Below, piece by piece: positions 42,501-49,380 of a DNA stretch of 51,984 nucleotides. How positions within the stretch are numbered: the first letter of the stretch is position 1; every line of letters begins with the position of its first letter. The notes beneath the pieces were generated by a model. That model was not told the DNA's origin, ran no database searches, and worked only from the letters and a program-made list of their open reading frames with translations. Both the position numbers and the translations under genes were made by a program. This DNA is from Hydrogenophaga sp. 2FB (GTDB taxonomy: Bacteria; Pseudomonadota; Gammaproteobacteria; Burkholderiales; Burkholderiaceae_C), in NCBI RefSeq assembly GCF_005503365.1, contig NZ_SCML01000044.1:1-51984 (forward strand), read 5' to 3'.

Positions 42501-43144
42501 TGGATCGTCTTCATGCCCGCCCACACGCCGCTGAACCGGCTCATCGCGAAGGCATGCAGGCCGAGGTCGAGGATGTCCTGCACCGAGGTCGGGAAGAACA
42601 CCGGCAGGCCGCAGGCCTTGAAGATGTGGTCGCTCTGGTGCGCGGCGGTGGAACTCTTGGCCACGTGGTCATCACCGGCCACCGCGATCACGCCGCCCCA
42701 GGGGGTCGTGCCCGCCATGTTGGCATGCTTGAACACGTCCGAGCAGCGGTCCACGCCGGGTCCCTTGCCGTACCAGATGCCAAACACGCCGTCGAACTTG
42801 TTGCTGCCGGGCGGGGCAAAGCCCAGTTGTTGCGTGCCCCAGAGCGCGGTCGCGGCGAGCTCCTCGTTGACGCCCGGCTGGAACACGATGTTCTGGGCCT
42901 TGAGGTACGACGCGGCCTTTTGCAGCGATTGGTCGTATCCCCCGAGCGGCGAGCCGCGGTAGCCGCTGATGAAACCCGCGGTGTTCTTCCCCACCAGGGC
43001 ATCGCGCTGACGCTGCAGCATGGGCAGCTTCACCAGCGCCTGCACGCCGCTCATGAAGGCCCTTCCTTGGTCAAGCGCGTATTTGTCGTCGAGCGTGACG
43101 GTCTCCAGCGCGCGGCGGATGTGTTCGGGCAGCGGTGCGTTCAT
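39542..43144 (-). CDS. Indolepyruvate ferredoxin oxidoreductase, fused alpha/gamma type
   Basis: A 1200-residue fused 2-oxoacid oxidoreductase. The N-terminal half is a thiamine-diphosphate-binding alpha part (FISGYRGSPLGGYDQ, then PWIGQQPFSHDQHMFANLGDGTYFHSG-like TPP region). A 4Fe-4S cluster motif follows at about 670 (CEGCGDCGVQSNC), with CNKDYSCLNGFCP after it. A gamma part carries GVGGTGVITIGQLLGVAAH and DAAGLAQKGGATWSH. The family decarboxylates aryl or branched-chain 2-oxoacids to acyl-CoA while reducing ferredoxin. GGAG precedes ATG 43144 and TACAAA (43174-43179) is a candidate -10. Divergent from an Lrp regulator, the likely controller. Confidence 0.92.
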   Translation of the reverse strand: MNAPLPEHIRRALETVTLDDKYALDQGRAFMSGVQALVKLPMLQRQRDALVGKNTAGFISGYRGSPLGGYDQSLQKAASYLKAQNIVFQPGVNEELAATALWGTQQLGFAPPGSNKFDGVFGIWYGKGPGVDRCSDVFKHANMAGTTPWGGVIAVAGDDHVAKSSTAAHQSDHIFKACGLPVFFPTSVQDILDLGLHAFAMSRFSGVWAGMKTIQEIVESSATAEIDVDRVKIVIPEFDMPPGGLHIRWPDHALDQEARLFDYKWYAALAYVRANRLNHNVIAGPNDRLGVIASGKAYNDTRQALLDLGLDDATCQRIGLRLHKVSVVWPLEAQTTREFATGLREILVVEEKRQVIEYQLKEELYNWRPDVRPNVLGKFDEVEGDFSGGEWSMPNPSAHTLLRANADLSPAIIARAIARRLKKMGQVPEDVMARIDAQLAILTAQEQSMQTLLTQGVAGAERQPWFCSGCPHNTSTRVPEGSRAMAGIGCHFMTIWMDRDTVGFTQMGGEGVPWIGQQPFSHDQHMFANLGDGTYFHSGLLAIRQSIAAGVNITYKILYNDAVAMTGGQQVGERPEGHSVVQIAQSMRAEGAVKITIVTDEPEKYEDVKGLPEGIAILHRDTLDAVQKEFREIKGTTVIIYDQTCATEKRRRRKRGTLVDPAKRVVINELVCEGCGDCGVQSNCLSVEPLETEFGRKRTINQSTCNKDYSCLNGFCPSFVTVEGGQLRKKDKGGAKLEWTGGAVPMPVLPTLGAEAWGVIVAGVGGTGVITIGQLLGVAAHLEGKGIVTQDAAGLAQKGGATWSHVLIGARQDDIRTTRVSAASADLVIGCDPIVSAHKETWQRLRAGRTHVALNTSAPPTAAFVKNANWQNPAQECVDALTHSLGVDAVGTFDAETAATRLMGDSLYTNPMMLGYAWQKGWLPLGLDALLRAMELNAVQVEKNKAAFEWGRRAAHNPQAVMALCQKAGGSGEQVIQFKKRDSLDELIARRVEFLTGYQNAAYAAQYRTFVERVRAAEQPLGKTALTEAVVRYLFKLMAYKDEYEVARLHSDPAFHARLASQFEGDFKLKLHLAPPLIAKKNERGELIKQPFGPSMFTVFKVLARFKWLRGTALDIFGRTEERRTERALIGEYRADIEMLLAGLTPETHALAVEIAGIPEQIRGYGHVKERHLAAARNRREGLLQQWRQPAAALSLARAA

Positions 43145-43173
43145 TGGCTTTGTCTCCGTGGGTGAGTGCCCGC

Positions 43174-43179
43174 TTTGTA
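43174..43179 (-). promoter_or_regulatory. Candidate -10 TACAAA of the indolepyruvate oxidoreductase gene
   Basis: On the minus strand TACAAA lies 29 nt before the ATG at 43144, and a GGAG ribosome binding site follows it. This gene therefore looks leadered, unlike its divergent Lrp neighbour. Confidence 0.35.
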
Positions 43180-43298
43180 GGCGGGTCATGGACCGGATCG
43201 CGCGCAGGGTAGAGGCACGGTTCCAGTGTGGCGCACAGTGTATGCCCACAACAACGACAGGTGTTTGCGTTTCATGCCCAATTTAGGCGCAACAAAGA

Positions 43299-43316
43299 AA
43301 GAATCATTCTTAAAAT
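43299..43316 (+). promoter_or_regulatory. lrp promoter: AAGAATCATTCTT palindrome overlapping -10 TAAAAT
   Basis: AAGAATCATTCTT (43299-43311) is a perfect inverted repeat about a central C. It overlaps TAAAAT (43311-43316), a five-of-six match to the -10 consensus, which ends 8 nt before the lrp ATG at 43325. It is a good candidate for an autoregulatory Lrp/AsnC-type site. No Shine-Dalgarno sequence precedes the ATG. Confidence 0.5.
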
Positions 43317-43324
43317 TGATCGTT

Positions 43325-43828
43325 ATGGAAACACTTGACAAGTTTGACATCGCCATCCTGCAAGAACTGCAAAACGATGGGCGGCTCACCAATGCCGAAC
43401 TCTCACAACGCGTGGGCCTGTCGGCGGCACCGTGTTGGCGGCGCGTGCGCGCGCTGGAAGAGGCGGGCTTCATCACCGGCTACCGCGCGGAAATCAACCG
43501 CGAAAAGATTGGCCTGGGCGTGCTCGCTTTTGTGCGCCTGGATGCCGATCGCAACAGCGGGGATGTCACCCGCACCCTTGAAAACGCCATTCGCGGCATT
43601 CCCGAGGTGGTCTCCTGCCACTACATCAGCGGCTCGGGCACGTTCGAGCTCCAGGTGGTGAGTCGCGACCTGAACCACTTCAGCGAGTTCGCCCGCGAAG
43701 TGCTGCTCAATTTGCCCAATGTGAAGGACTTGCACACCAGCTTCTCCCTGGGCGAGGTGAAGTCGGGTAGCGCACTTCCGCTGTCCCATCTGTTAAACAG
43801 AAGTACGAGCACGGCAAAAACCCATTAA
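43325..43828 (+). CDS. Lrp/AsnC-family transcriptional regulator
   Basis: A 167-residue regulator: N-terminal helix-turn-helix (METLDKFDIAILQELQNDGR, then LTNAELSQRVGLSAAPCWRRVRALEE) and a C-terminal RAM effector domain (LGVLAFVRLDAD, IPEVVSCHYISGSGTFELQV, LPNVKDLHTSFSLGEVK). RAM domains bind amino acids or their oxoacids. It is divergent from the indolepyruvate oxidoreductase gene, 180 bp apart, so it probably controls aromatic or branched-chain amino acid catabolism. The C-terminal 15 residues extend past the usual family end. Confidence 0.92.
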   Translation: METLDKFDIAILQELQNDGRLTNAELSQRVGLSAAPCWRRVRALEEAGFITGYRAEINREKIGLGVLAFVRLDADRNSGDVTRTLENAIRGIPEVVSCHYISGSGTFELQVVSRDLNHFSEFAREVLLNLPNVKDLHTSFSLGEVKSGSALPLSHLLNRSTSTAKTH

Positions 43829-43862
43829 CTTGAGCACCTTTTTTGACCGGTCACGGTTCATT

Positions 43863-43879
43863 TTTAACCGTTGATTAAC
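43863..43879 (+). promoter_or_regulatory. Weak 11-bp-spaced hexamer pair ahead of the spore-coat-U gene
   Basis: TTTAAC (43863-43868), 5 bp, ATTAAC (43874-43879), followed after 10 bp by TAAGTC. It has the same spacing format as the PmrA/QseB-type boxes above, but only two imperfect copies and a poor -10, in a 206-bp A/T-rich gap. It may be chance. Confidence 0.25.
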
Positions 43880-44034
43880 AAAGTCTCCGTAAGTCCTTGA
43901 AATGTGTGAATTTTTTCCTCGATAAATTGTTGCCTCGGCCTGTGACTGACCGTAACATCCGCCCATCACCAACCGTGGGCCGCGTACCGAAAAGTGCTCA
44001 GACCACACTTTTGCACCCTTCGAAGGAAAACGTC

Positions 44035-44628
44035 GTGAACAAAGCCCTCCTGCTCAAATCCTCTCTGGCCTTGGCGCTGGCCACCCCGATGCTGGCTTCG
44101 GCCGAATCGCAACTGGTCACGGGTGCCGGCAACGCCACTGCCCGCCTGGACTTTCGCGTGATCGTGCCGCGTGTGCTGTTCCTGGGCGTGGGCACGGGCG
44201 CGGCGACATTGGCCAACAACACCACCGTCGACACGGTGACTTTTGACTACTCCACCAACCCGGCCGACGTTGGTCAGGGTGTCGCTGCAGCCGCCGGCAC
44301 TATCACCAATGCAACGGTGCCTGTTCGCGTGGTGGGCAACAACGGGCAGATCACGTTGGCCGCTGCCACCACAGGCGCATTGACCAACGCCACGGGCGAC
44401 ACCATTCCGTGGTCACAGATCACCGCAACGACGAGCCAGCCAACGTTGCCCAGCCCCGTCATCCCTGCCACGGGCCCCGGCGCGACCTCAAACGTCACGC
44501 TCAATGCCGGCAAAGTCACCGATCGCCAAGCCAACTGGACCTTCAGCTACCTCAACGCGGCCGTGGTCGCTCCCGGCACCTACGGCACCACCAACGGCCG
44601 CGTGACGTACACCGCCGCAATGCCCTGA
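44035..44628 (+). CDS. Spore-coat-U-like secreted subunit
   Basis: A 197-residue exported protein. The signal peptide is cleaved after about residue 23 (PMLASA, then ESQ). The mature part is Thr/Ala/Asn-rich with predicted beta strands and ends WTFSYLNAAVVAPGTYGTTNGRVTYTAAMP-like, a C-terminal pattern of spore-coat-U/archaic pilin subunits. Only its last strand, NGRVTYTAAMP, is repeated in the next gene product. Start is GTG 44035 with AAGGA at good spacing. First gene of a five-gene locus that includes a chaperone-like remnant, so probably a fimbrial or surface-fibre subunit; that is inference. Confidence 0.7.
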   Translation: MNKALLLKSSLALALATPMLASAESQLVTGAGNATARLDFRVIVPRVLFLGVGTGAATLANNTTVDTVTFDYSTNPADVGQGVAAAAGTITNATVPVRVVGNNGQITLAAATTGALTNATGDTIPWSQITATTSQPTLPSPVIPATGPGATSNVTLNAGKVTDRQANWTFSYLNAAVVAPGTYGTTNGRVTYTAAMP

Positions 44629-44718
44629 GCCCGCCAACAGCCCCTGAGTTGACGGCATCCACGCCGTTACCGATTCAACGGAGGGGCTGCCTGGCGCAAC
44701 CCGCCGTATCCGCACACC

Positions 44719-45381
44719 ATGCAGCGAACAATCCGTTCCAGCACCGCCCGCCTCGCCGCACAAGCGTGCCTGGCGTTGTTGTGCATGTCGGAAATGGCGG
44801 TGGCCCATGCCTGGTCCTTGACCGTTGCCGCGGGCTCCCGGCGTCTTTTTCTGCACGTCGGCAATGGCGCGGTCAGCAGCACCGGTGGCAGCGGACTCTT
44901 TAACGGCACGGCCGGCACCAGTGGCGCCATCAACCTGGTGCAGGTCACCGTGCCGGTAGCGCAATTGGGCAATGGCACCGATCTGGCCATGACCAGCAAC
45001 AGCACACAGTCCACCAGCCTCTATGGCGATGCCAACAGCACCTGCCCGACGCCGGCCAGCCAGGTCATGGTGGGCGCTGGTTACCGCCGCAACAACGGTT
45101 CGGCGAATGCCACGCTCAGTGTCTCGTCGCCCGCCAATCTGACCAACGCCAATGGCGACACCATTCCCTTCACCGAAATCAGCTGGACGGTGTCCGCACC
45201 GGGCAGCGGCGTTCCCAACGTGATTCCGGCGGGCACCTTCAACGGCGGGATGCAGACGCTGGCCACGGTGCCGGGCAACACGTACGTTGAGAACTGCCAC
45301 ACCTTCAGCTACGGCAACAACGCCGTGCGTGCCGCTGGCACCTACGATGGTCGGGTGACCTACACGCTCAGCGCCCCATGA
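44719..45381 (+). CDS. Exported spore-coat-U-like protein, paralogue of the preceding gene
   Basis: A 220-residue secreted protein with a signal peptide ending near residue 31 (EMAVAHA). The C terminus, HTFSYGNNAVRAAGTYDGRV, then TYTLSAP, aligns with the end of the preceding protein, and both contain TNANGDTIPFTEI- or TNATGDTIPWSQI-like segments. They look like paralogous subunits. Two Cys residues (CPTP and ENCH) could form a disulfide. It overlaps the next gene by ATGA. Confidence 0.65.
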   Translation: MQRTIRSSTARLAAQACLALLCMSEMAVAHAWSLTVAAGSRRLFLHVGNGAVSSTGGSGLFNGTAGTSGAINLVQVTVPVAQLGNGTDLAMTSNSTQSTSLYGDANSTCPTPASQVMVGAGYRRNNGSANATLSVSSPANLTNANGDTIPFTEISWTVSAPGSGVPNVIPAGTFNGGMQTLATVPGNTYVENCHTFSYGNNAVRAAGTYDGRVTYTLSAP

Positions 45382-45839
45382 GCTTGATCAAATCCCTTGC
45401 CACCGCGGCGCTGTGCGGCTTGATGATGGCCTCTTCGTGGGCCAACCCGCATCGGCTGGACGACTCGCTGAGCTACACCGTGCCGCCCAATGTGCAGATG
45501 CAATGGATGCCCCTGAAATCCGGGCAACCGTATGCGGGCGGCATGGAAGCGGCGCTGCGCGTGAACATCCGCATCGACACGCGCGACTGGGTCGGGCGCA
45601 GCGGGCGCGTCTACATGGTGTTGCCGCGCGACCAGGCCTCGAACATCGAAGCGGTCTGGACCACACAAGGCCGTCTGCAAGCGGGTCGGCTGGTGTCGGG
45701 TGAGCGCGCCTTGGTCTATGCCGGGCCCATCACCGCCCCCACGCTGGAGGATCAGCTCCAGGTGCGCCTGCGGTCGAACGCCGACTGGCAGTCCAACACC
45801 CGTCGCCTGAACTTCCACTTCGAACTCGACGCCGACTGA
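45378..45839 (+). CDS. Small exported protein of the pilus-like locus
   Basis: A 153-residue protein with a signal peptide (MSLIKSLATAALCGLMMASS, then WA before NPHR). The mature part is beta-rich (AALRVNIRIDTRDW, GRVYMVLPRDQ, DQLQVRLRSNADWQ). Not recognised as a known family; its position between two pilin-like genes and a chaperone remnant suggests a minor subunit or assembly factor. Its ATG overlaps the stop of the gene before it, and it ends 9 bp before the chaperone remnant. Confidence 0.6.
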   Translation: MSLIKSLATAALCGLMMASSWANPHRLDDSLSYTVPPNVQMQWMPLKSGQPYAGGMEAALRVNIRIDTRDWVGRSGRVYMVLPRDQASNIEAVWTTQGRLQAGRLVSGERALVYAGPITAPTLEDQLQVRLRSNADWQSNTRRLNFHFELDAD

Positions 45840-45848
45840 CCGCCCCCC

Positions 45849-46151
45849 ATGCAGCCTGCCCGCTTGAAATTTCTGCGCCGCACCCACTTCGCCTTGCACG
45901 CCTCGCTTTGCGCGGGGACGCTGATCGGCACCCCGATCCATGCGCGGGCCCAGGGCTTTGCGGCCTACATCACGCCCCCGCGCTTTGAAGTGCAGGTCGC
46001 TCCCGGCCAAACACTTCGCCAGGTGGTGGAGATCCAGCACGTGGGCCAACAAAAGGGCAACTACCGCATCTATACCAACGACTGGTCGTTCAAGCCCGAC
46101 AACTCGGTCGACTTCAGCGATGCATTGGCCAACGACAGTTGCCGGCCCTGA
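45849..46151 (+). pseudogene. Pilus-type periplasmic chaperone, truncated after 100 codons
   Basis: The ATG at 45849 opens a signal peptide (about 34 residues, ending HARA, then QGF) and the first strands of an Ig-like chaperone domain (ITPPRFEVQVAPGQTLRQVV, then NYRIYTNDWSFKPDNSVDF). Reading stops at TGA 46149-46151 after ANDSCRP, whereas chaperones of this type run about 230-260 residues. From there the DNA continues in another frame with an unrelated outer-membrane protein. The C-terminal chaperone domain is missing, so the product is not expected to be functional. A deletion joining two genes best explains it; an assembly misjoin is not excluded. Confidence 0.7.
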
Positions 46152-47886
46152 CACGGAGCGCAAAACCCGCATCGGCTACGGCATCTACGGACTGCTGGAA
46201 ACACCCAACCACGGCACGCTGTCCATCGACGGCACGTACGCGCCCAGCGACAGCAGCGGCACGCTCACGCTGCGCCAGCGCGCGATGCCCCTGTCCGGCG
46301 GCTGGCAGACGAGCAACGAACTGGGTGTGATCAATCCGCCTGCGCCCGGCATCCTGCGGCTGCCCGCGCGCCTCTACCTGCCTTCGGCCATTCTGCAGGG
46401 CATCAGCACCGAATGGGAAAACCCCGGGCGCGGCTTGCAGCTGCAGGCCAGCACCGGCGAACCCGGGCGCCTGGACTTCCTGCCCGCCAACGGCTTTCGC
46501 AAGCTGCCGGGTCAGCGCACCACGTTCGGCGGGCAATGGCGCCTGAACGCAGACGACGCCAACCCCCTCTCCAGCCAGGGCTGGACGGTGGCGCTGCAGC
46601 ATGAAGATGCGCGCAAGGTGTCCAACCTGGACGCCCCCCTGCTGGCCAGCGACTTCGTCAACGCGCAATCCACCTTGCTGGCATTGCGCCACGAGGCCGC
46701 GGACTACCGCATCCAGGGCCAGGTGTTGCGCACGCAAGCCAGCAACGTCAATGGATCGCGCAACGGCTTCTGGATCGACGGCGAATGGGACGATGGCCCG
46801 CGCAAGCACGGCCTGGGCGCCTACCGGCTCGAGCAAGACCTGAGCTGGGCCAACCTGCCGCTGGCCAGCGACCTGGTCGGCGCCTATGTGCGCTCGAGCT
46901 GGCGAACGCGGCAATGGTCGGCCGAGGGTTCGGTGGACTGGCTCGACTCCATCAGCGGGCGCAGCGGCAGCGGTCTCTTCGCCACTGGCTCGGCGCGCTG
47001 GCGCTTGAACCGCGACCACTCTCTGGGCGTCGGCACCAGCCTGCGCAGCTTTGGCAGTGATGCATGGAGCACCTACAGCGACTGGCGCTTTCAGAACGGC
47101 TGGGGCACCAGCGGCCTGCGTCTGGAACTCATGCATGGCGACGACGAAGCCAGCTCGCGCTGGTTGACCTGGGACCAGGAATGGAGCGTGACGCAAGGTT
47201 GGGCCCTCTCCACCAGCCTGGGCAGCGGCACCTACGCCGCCTACCAGGGTCGCCCCTCGGAGGCGGTGTGGAACGCCGCGTTGAGCTTCACGGCACCGTT
47301 GAGCAGCAGGGCCAGCCTGCGCGGCAATCTCAGCACCGAGCGCAGCAACACGGGCCAGTCGCGCCACGCGATCAACCTGGGTGCGAACTGGCGCATCGAC
47401 ACGCGCTGGAGCATGGAGTTCAACTACAACCGATCCACCGGGCGCAGCCGCTTCAACCCTTCGCTCGACCCGCTGGCACCGCCCCTGGCGGTGTTTGTCC
47501 CGGCGACGGACCGTTCGTTCTACGCGGTGTTGCGCTACGAACTGGAAGCCGGCAGCCGCAACGTGCCGCTGGGCGGCAAGGCCACCGATGGAGGTGGTCG
47601 GATCGCCGGCACGGTGTATTTCGACGCGAACCGCAGCGGCACCCAGGAAGCCAGTGAACAGGGCGTGCCCAACGTGATGGTGTACCTGGACAACCGCTAT
47701 GCGGTGCGCACAGACAACCAGGGCCGGTTTGAATTCCCGTTCGTGGCCAGCGGACCGCGCACGGTGAGCGTTCGGGGTGACAGCCTGCCCCTGCCATGGA
47801 ACGTGGTCGCCCAGGGCCAGGCCAGGGTCGACGTGCGCTTGCGCGAGAGCGTCACGCTGACGATCCCGGTGCAACGCAACGAGTAA
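46152..47886 (+). pseudogene. Large outer-membrane/usher-like protein lacking its 5' end
   Basis: About 578 codons are open with outer-membrane-like alternating strands (LRLELMHGDDEASSRWLTW, NLGANWRIDTRWSMEFNYNR), then an SdrD-B/carboxypeptidase-regulatory-like domain near the C terminus (GGRIAGTVYFDANRSGTQEA, then GVPNVMVYLDNRYAVRTDNQ). The frame remains open upstream to 45940, but there it only repeats the chaperone gene out of frame. No start codon, signal peptide or N-terminal domain is present. The body looks intact, so loss of the 5' end is recent or results from assembly. Probably the usher or anchor of the locus; that is inference. Confidence 0.62.
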
Positions 47887-47971
47887 GAAAGCCCGCGTTT
47901 TCACGCGCCTGCCTCTATCGCCTACACGGAGGGGGGATTCAAGTTCATGCGGATCGGGTCGATAGTGGGGC

Positions 47972-48445
47972 ATGTCCGCCTCGCCTCGCCCCTTTGCCAC
48001 CTTGCTCGCCGCCGCCGGCCTGCTGCTGGTTCCTGCGACCGGCAATGGCGAGAGCGCGTTGGCGGGTCACAAGCCTGCAAGCGCGGCACTGGACTTTCGC
48101 ATCATCATCCCGCCGGTCATGCGCGTGCTGGAAAACAGCCACCCACGGCAACTCGACATCCTCGCCGGCGGCGAGTCCAGCGCCCAGCAACGGCTGGTGG
48201 TGATGTCCAACATGAAGCGGGGGTTCTGCGTGTCGCTGCGACGCGCCACCGCCCAACTCGGCACCTGGGAGGTGCAAACCGCCCCACAAAGCGGCATGCA
48301 GCTCAGCCCCGTGGCCGACGGCTACCGCCTCTGTGGCACTCGCCCGGGACGCTACACCATGCTGCTCCAGCACCGTTTTGCCACCAGCGACAGCAGCACG
48401 AACGCCCTCCACTGGCCGGTGCTGACCGACATTTCGGCCATCTGA
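47972..48445 (+). CDS. Small exported protein at the end of the pilus-like locus
   Basis: A 157-residue protein with a hydrophobic N terminus (FATLLAAAGLLLVPATG) that should act as a signal peptide. The segment ALDFRIIIPPVMRVLE recalls ARLDFRVIVPRVLFLGVG of the first subunit in this locus, suggesting a distant paralogue. A pair of Cys (GFCVSL, RLCGTR) could form a disulfide. Function unknown. It is the last gene of the locus, 85 bp after the outer-membrane remnant. Confidence 0.6.
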   Translation: MSASPRPFATLLAAAGLLLVPATGNGESALAGHKPASAALDFRIIIPPVMRVLENSHPRQLDILAGGESSAQQRLVVMSNMKRGFCVSLRRATAQLGTWEVQTAPQSGMQLSPVADGYRLCGTRPGRYTMLLQHRFATSDSSTNALHWPVLTDISAI

Positions 48446-48625
48446 CTTCCGGTTGCGTGGCAGGTCGTCCACGAAAACGCGTTTCGGGATGTAAACCTCG
48501 CGGGCGCCCGCACGCCGCTCAAAGCACGGGCTCATGCTGCAGTGCGCCATTTTGTTCTGCACTTATCACTGCACGCGTGCCACCGCGACGCGCGCCACCG
48601 TCCTACACGACAAGCTCCTGCTGTC

Positions 48626-49048
48626 CTACAAACCCGGCTTGATGCCGTTGCGTTCCCACACCCGGCGGATGGTGGTGGCGCTCAGGCCGAGATACGCGGC
48701 CAGACTGCGGCTGCTCCATTGCGAGGCTGCATGGGGTTGATCTTCCAGCGTTGTGCGCACGATGTGCGACTCGAGCGCGGTCGTCATGCTCGGTGTTCGC
48801 CCCGTGCGCGGGGCATCACGCAGCAAGGCCTGGACGCCGTCGTCGATGAAACGCCGCCGCCACAACGCCACCTGCCGCCGGTCCAACTTCACCTCAACGG
48901 CGATGTCCTTGTTCTGCCAGCCTTGTGCGGCCAACAGGATGATGCGCGCGCGTTGCTGAACGCGGGCCTCGACCCGCCTGCCGTTGGACAGCGTGCGCAA
49001 CGCGCGCTCGGTTTTCGTGTTCAGCTCGATCGCTTCGGCCACTCGCAT
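48626..49048 (-). CDS. Stand-alone IS630-type helix-turn-helix protein
   Basis: A 140-residue protein matching the N-terminal DNA-binding half of IS630-family transposases: RARIILLAAQGWQNKDIAVE, then VKLDRRQVALWRRRFIDDGV, and a second helix-turn-helix SSRSLAAYLGLSATTIRRVW. It stops at GIKPGL, where a complete IS630 transposase would continue into the DDE catalytic domain. No DDE sequence follows and no terminal inverted repeats were seen. ATG 49048 has GGAGG 8 nt upstream, so it looks translated. Either a truncated transposase or a domesticated regulator beside the polysaccharide genes. Confidence 0.6.
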   Translation of the reverse strand: MRVAEAIELNTKTERALRTLSNGRRVEARVQQRARIILLAAQGWQNKDIAVEVKLDRRQVALWRRRFIDDGVQALLRDAPRTGRTPSMTTALESHIVRTTLEDQPHAASQWSSRSLAAYLGLSATTIRRVWERNGIKPGL

Positions 49049-49280
49049 GGTTTTGTCCTCCGTGGGAGCTGGAGTCTGTCAGAACTTTTAAGTTCCATCA
49101 ATTAAAGCGCATCTCGATCGCGCGCCCCACGCACCACGCAACGAGGCGTGTTTCGATTCGATGCAATTGACGTGTAGGAACTCAAGGCTGGTTACATCCG
49201 TGTCTTGTGGGTGCTCTACAAAGAAAAGGCGGACAGGTGTTGCAGGTCCGCGCATTTCCAACGAGACAGGGAGTTCACAC
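49049..49280. other. Intergenic region upstream of the polysaccharide genes
   Basis: About 230 bp between the helix-turn-helix gene and the small leader frame. No conserved gene was recognised. It should contain the divergent promoters of the helix-turn-helix gene and of the polysaccharide operon. No clear operator, hairpin or -35/-10 pair could be assigned. Confidence 0.35.
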
Positions 49281-49379
49281 ATGACGTGCTTTAGACACAC
49301 GACGTTTCCGCATGCCATGAGCGTGCATTTCATGCACCCCCATGGGGCCCGACCGCCAAGTCCTTTGAGCGAGCGCTGA
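49281..49379 (+). CDS. Candidate 32-residue His-rich leader peptide
   Basis: A short frame, ATG 49281 to TGA 49377-49379, preceded by GGGAG at 8 nt. It encodes 32 residues with five His (MTCFRHTTFPHAMSVHF at the start). Its stop ends 1 nt before the sugar transferase ATG, which itself has only a weak ribosome binding site, so translation could be coupled. It resembles no known peptide and could be chance; conservation in relatives would decide. Confidence 0.35.
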   Translation: MTCFRHTTFPHAMSVHFMHPHGARPPSPLSER

Positions 49380-49380
49380 C

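Noticed and set aside
11461..43854. Shared 10-mer GACCGGTCAC at 11461-11470 and 43845-43854
   Set aside because: GACCGGTC is a short self-complementary GC-rich word expected by chance in this composition. The contexts (tetR and spore-coat-U promoters) share nothing else.
46114..48045. 643-codon open frame on the minus strand
   Set aside because: It is opposite the outer-membrane protein and shows shadow composition rich in Ala, Val, Gln and His, without recognisable motifs.
49081..49107. TTTAAG and ATTAAA near the helix-turn-helix gene as another PmrA-type box
   Set aside because: The spacing is not 11 bp, and the hexamer expected at that spacing (TCAATT) does not match.
48446..49380. A complete IS630 element
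   Set aside because: No catalytic DDE region, terminal inverted repeats or TA duplications could be found around the helix-turn-helix gene.
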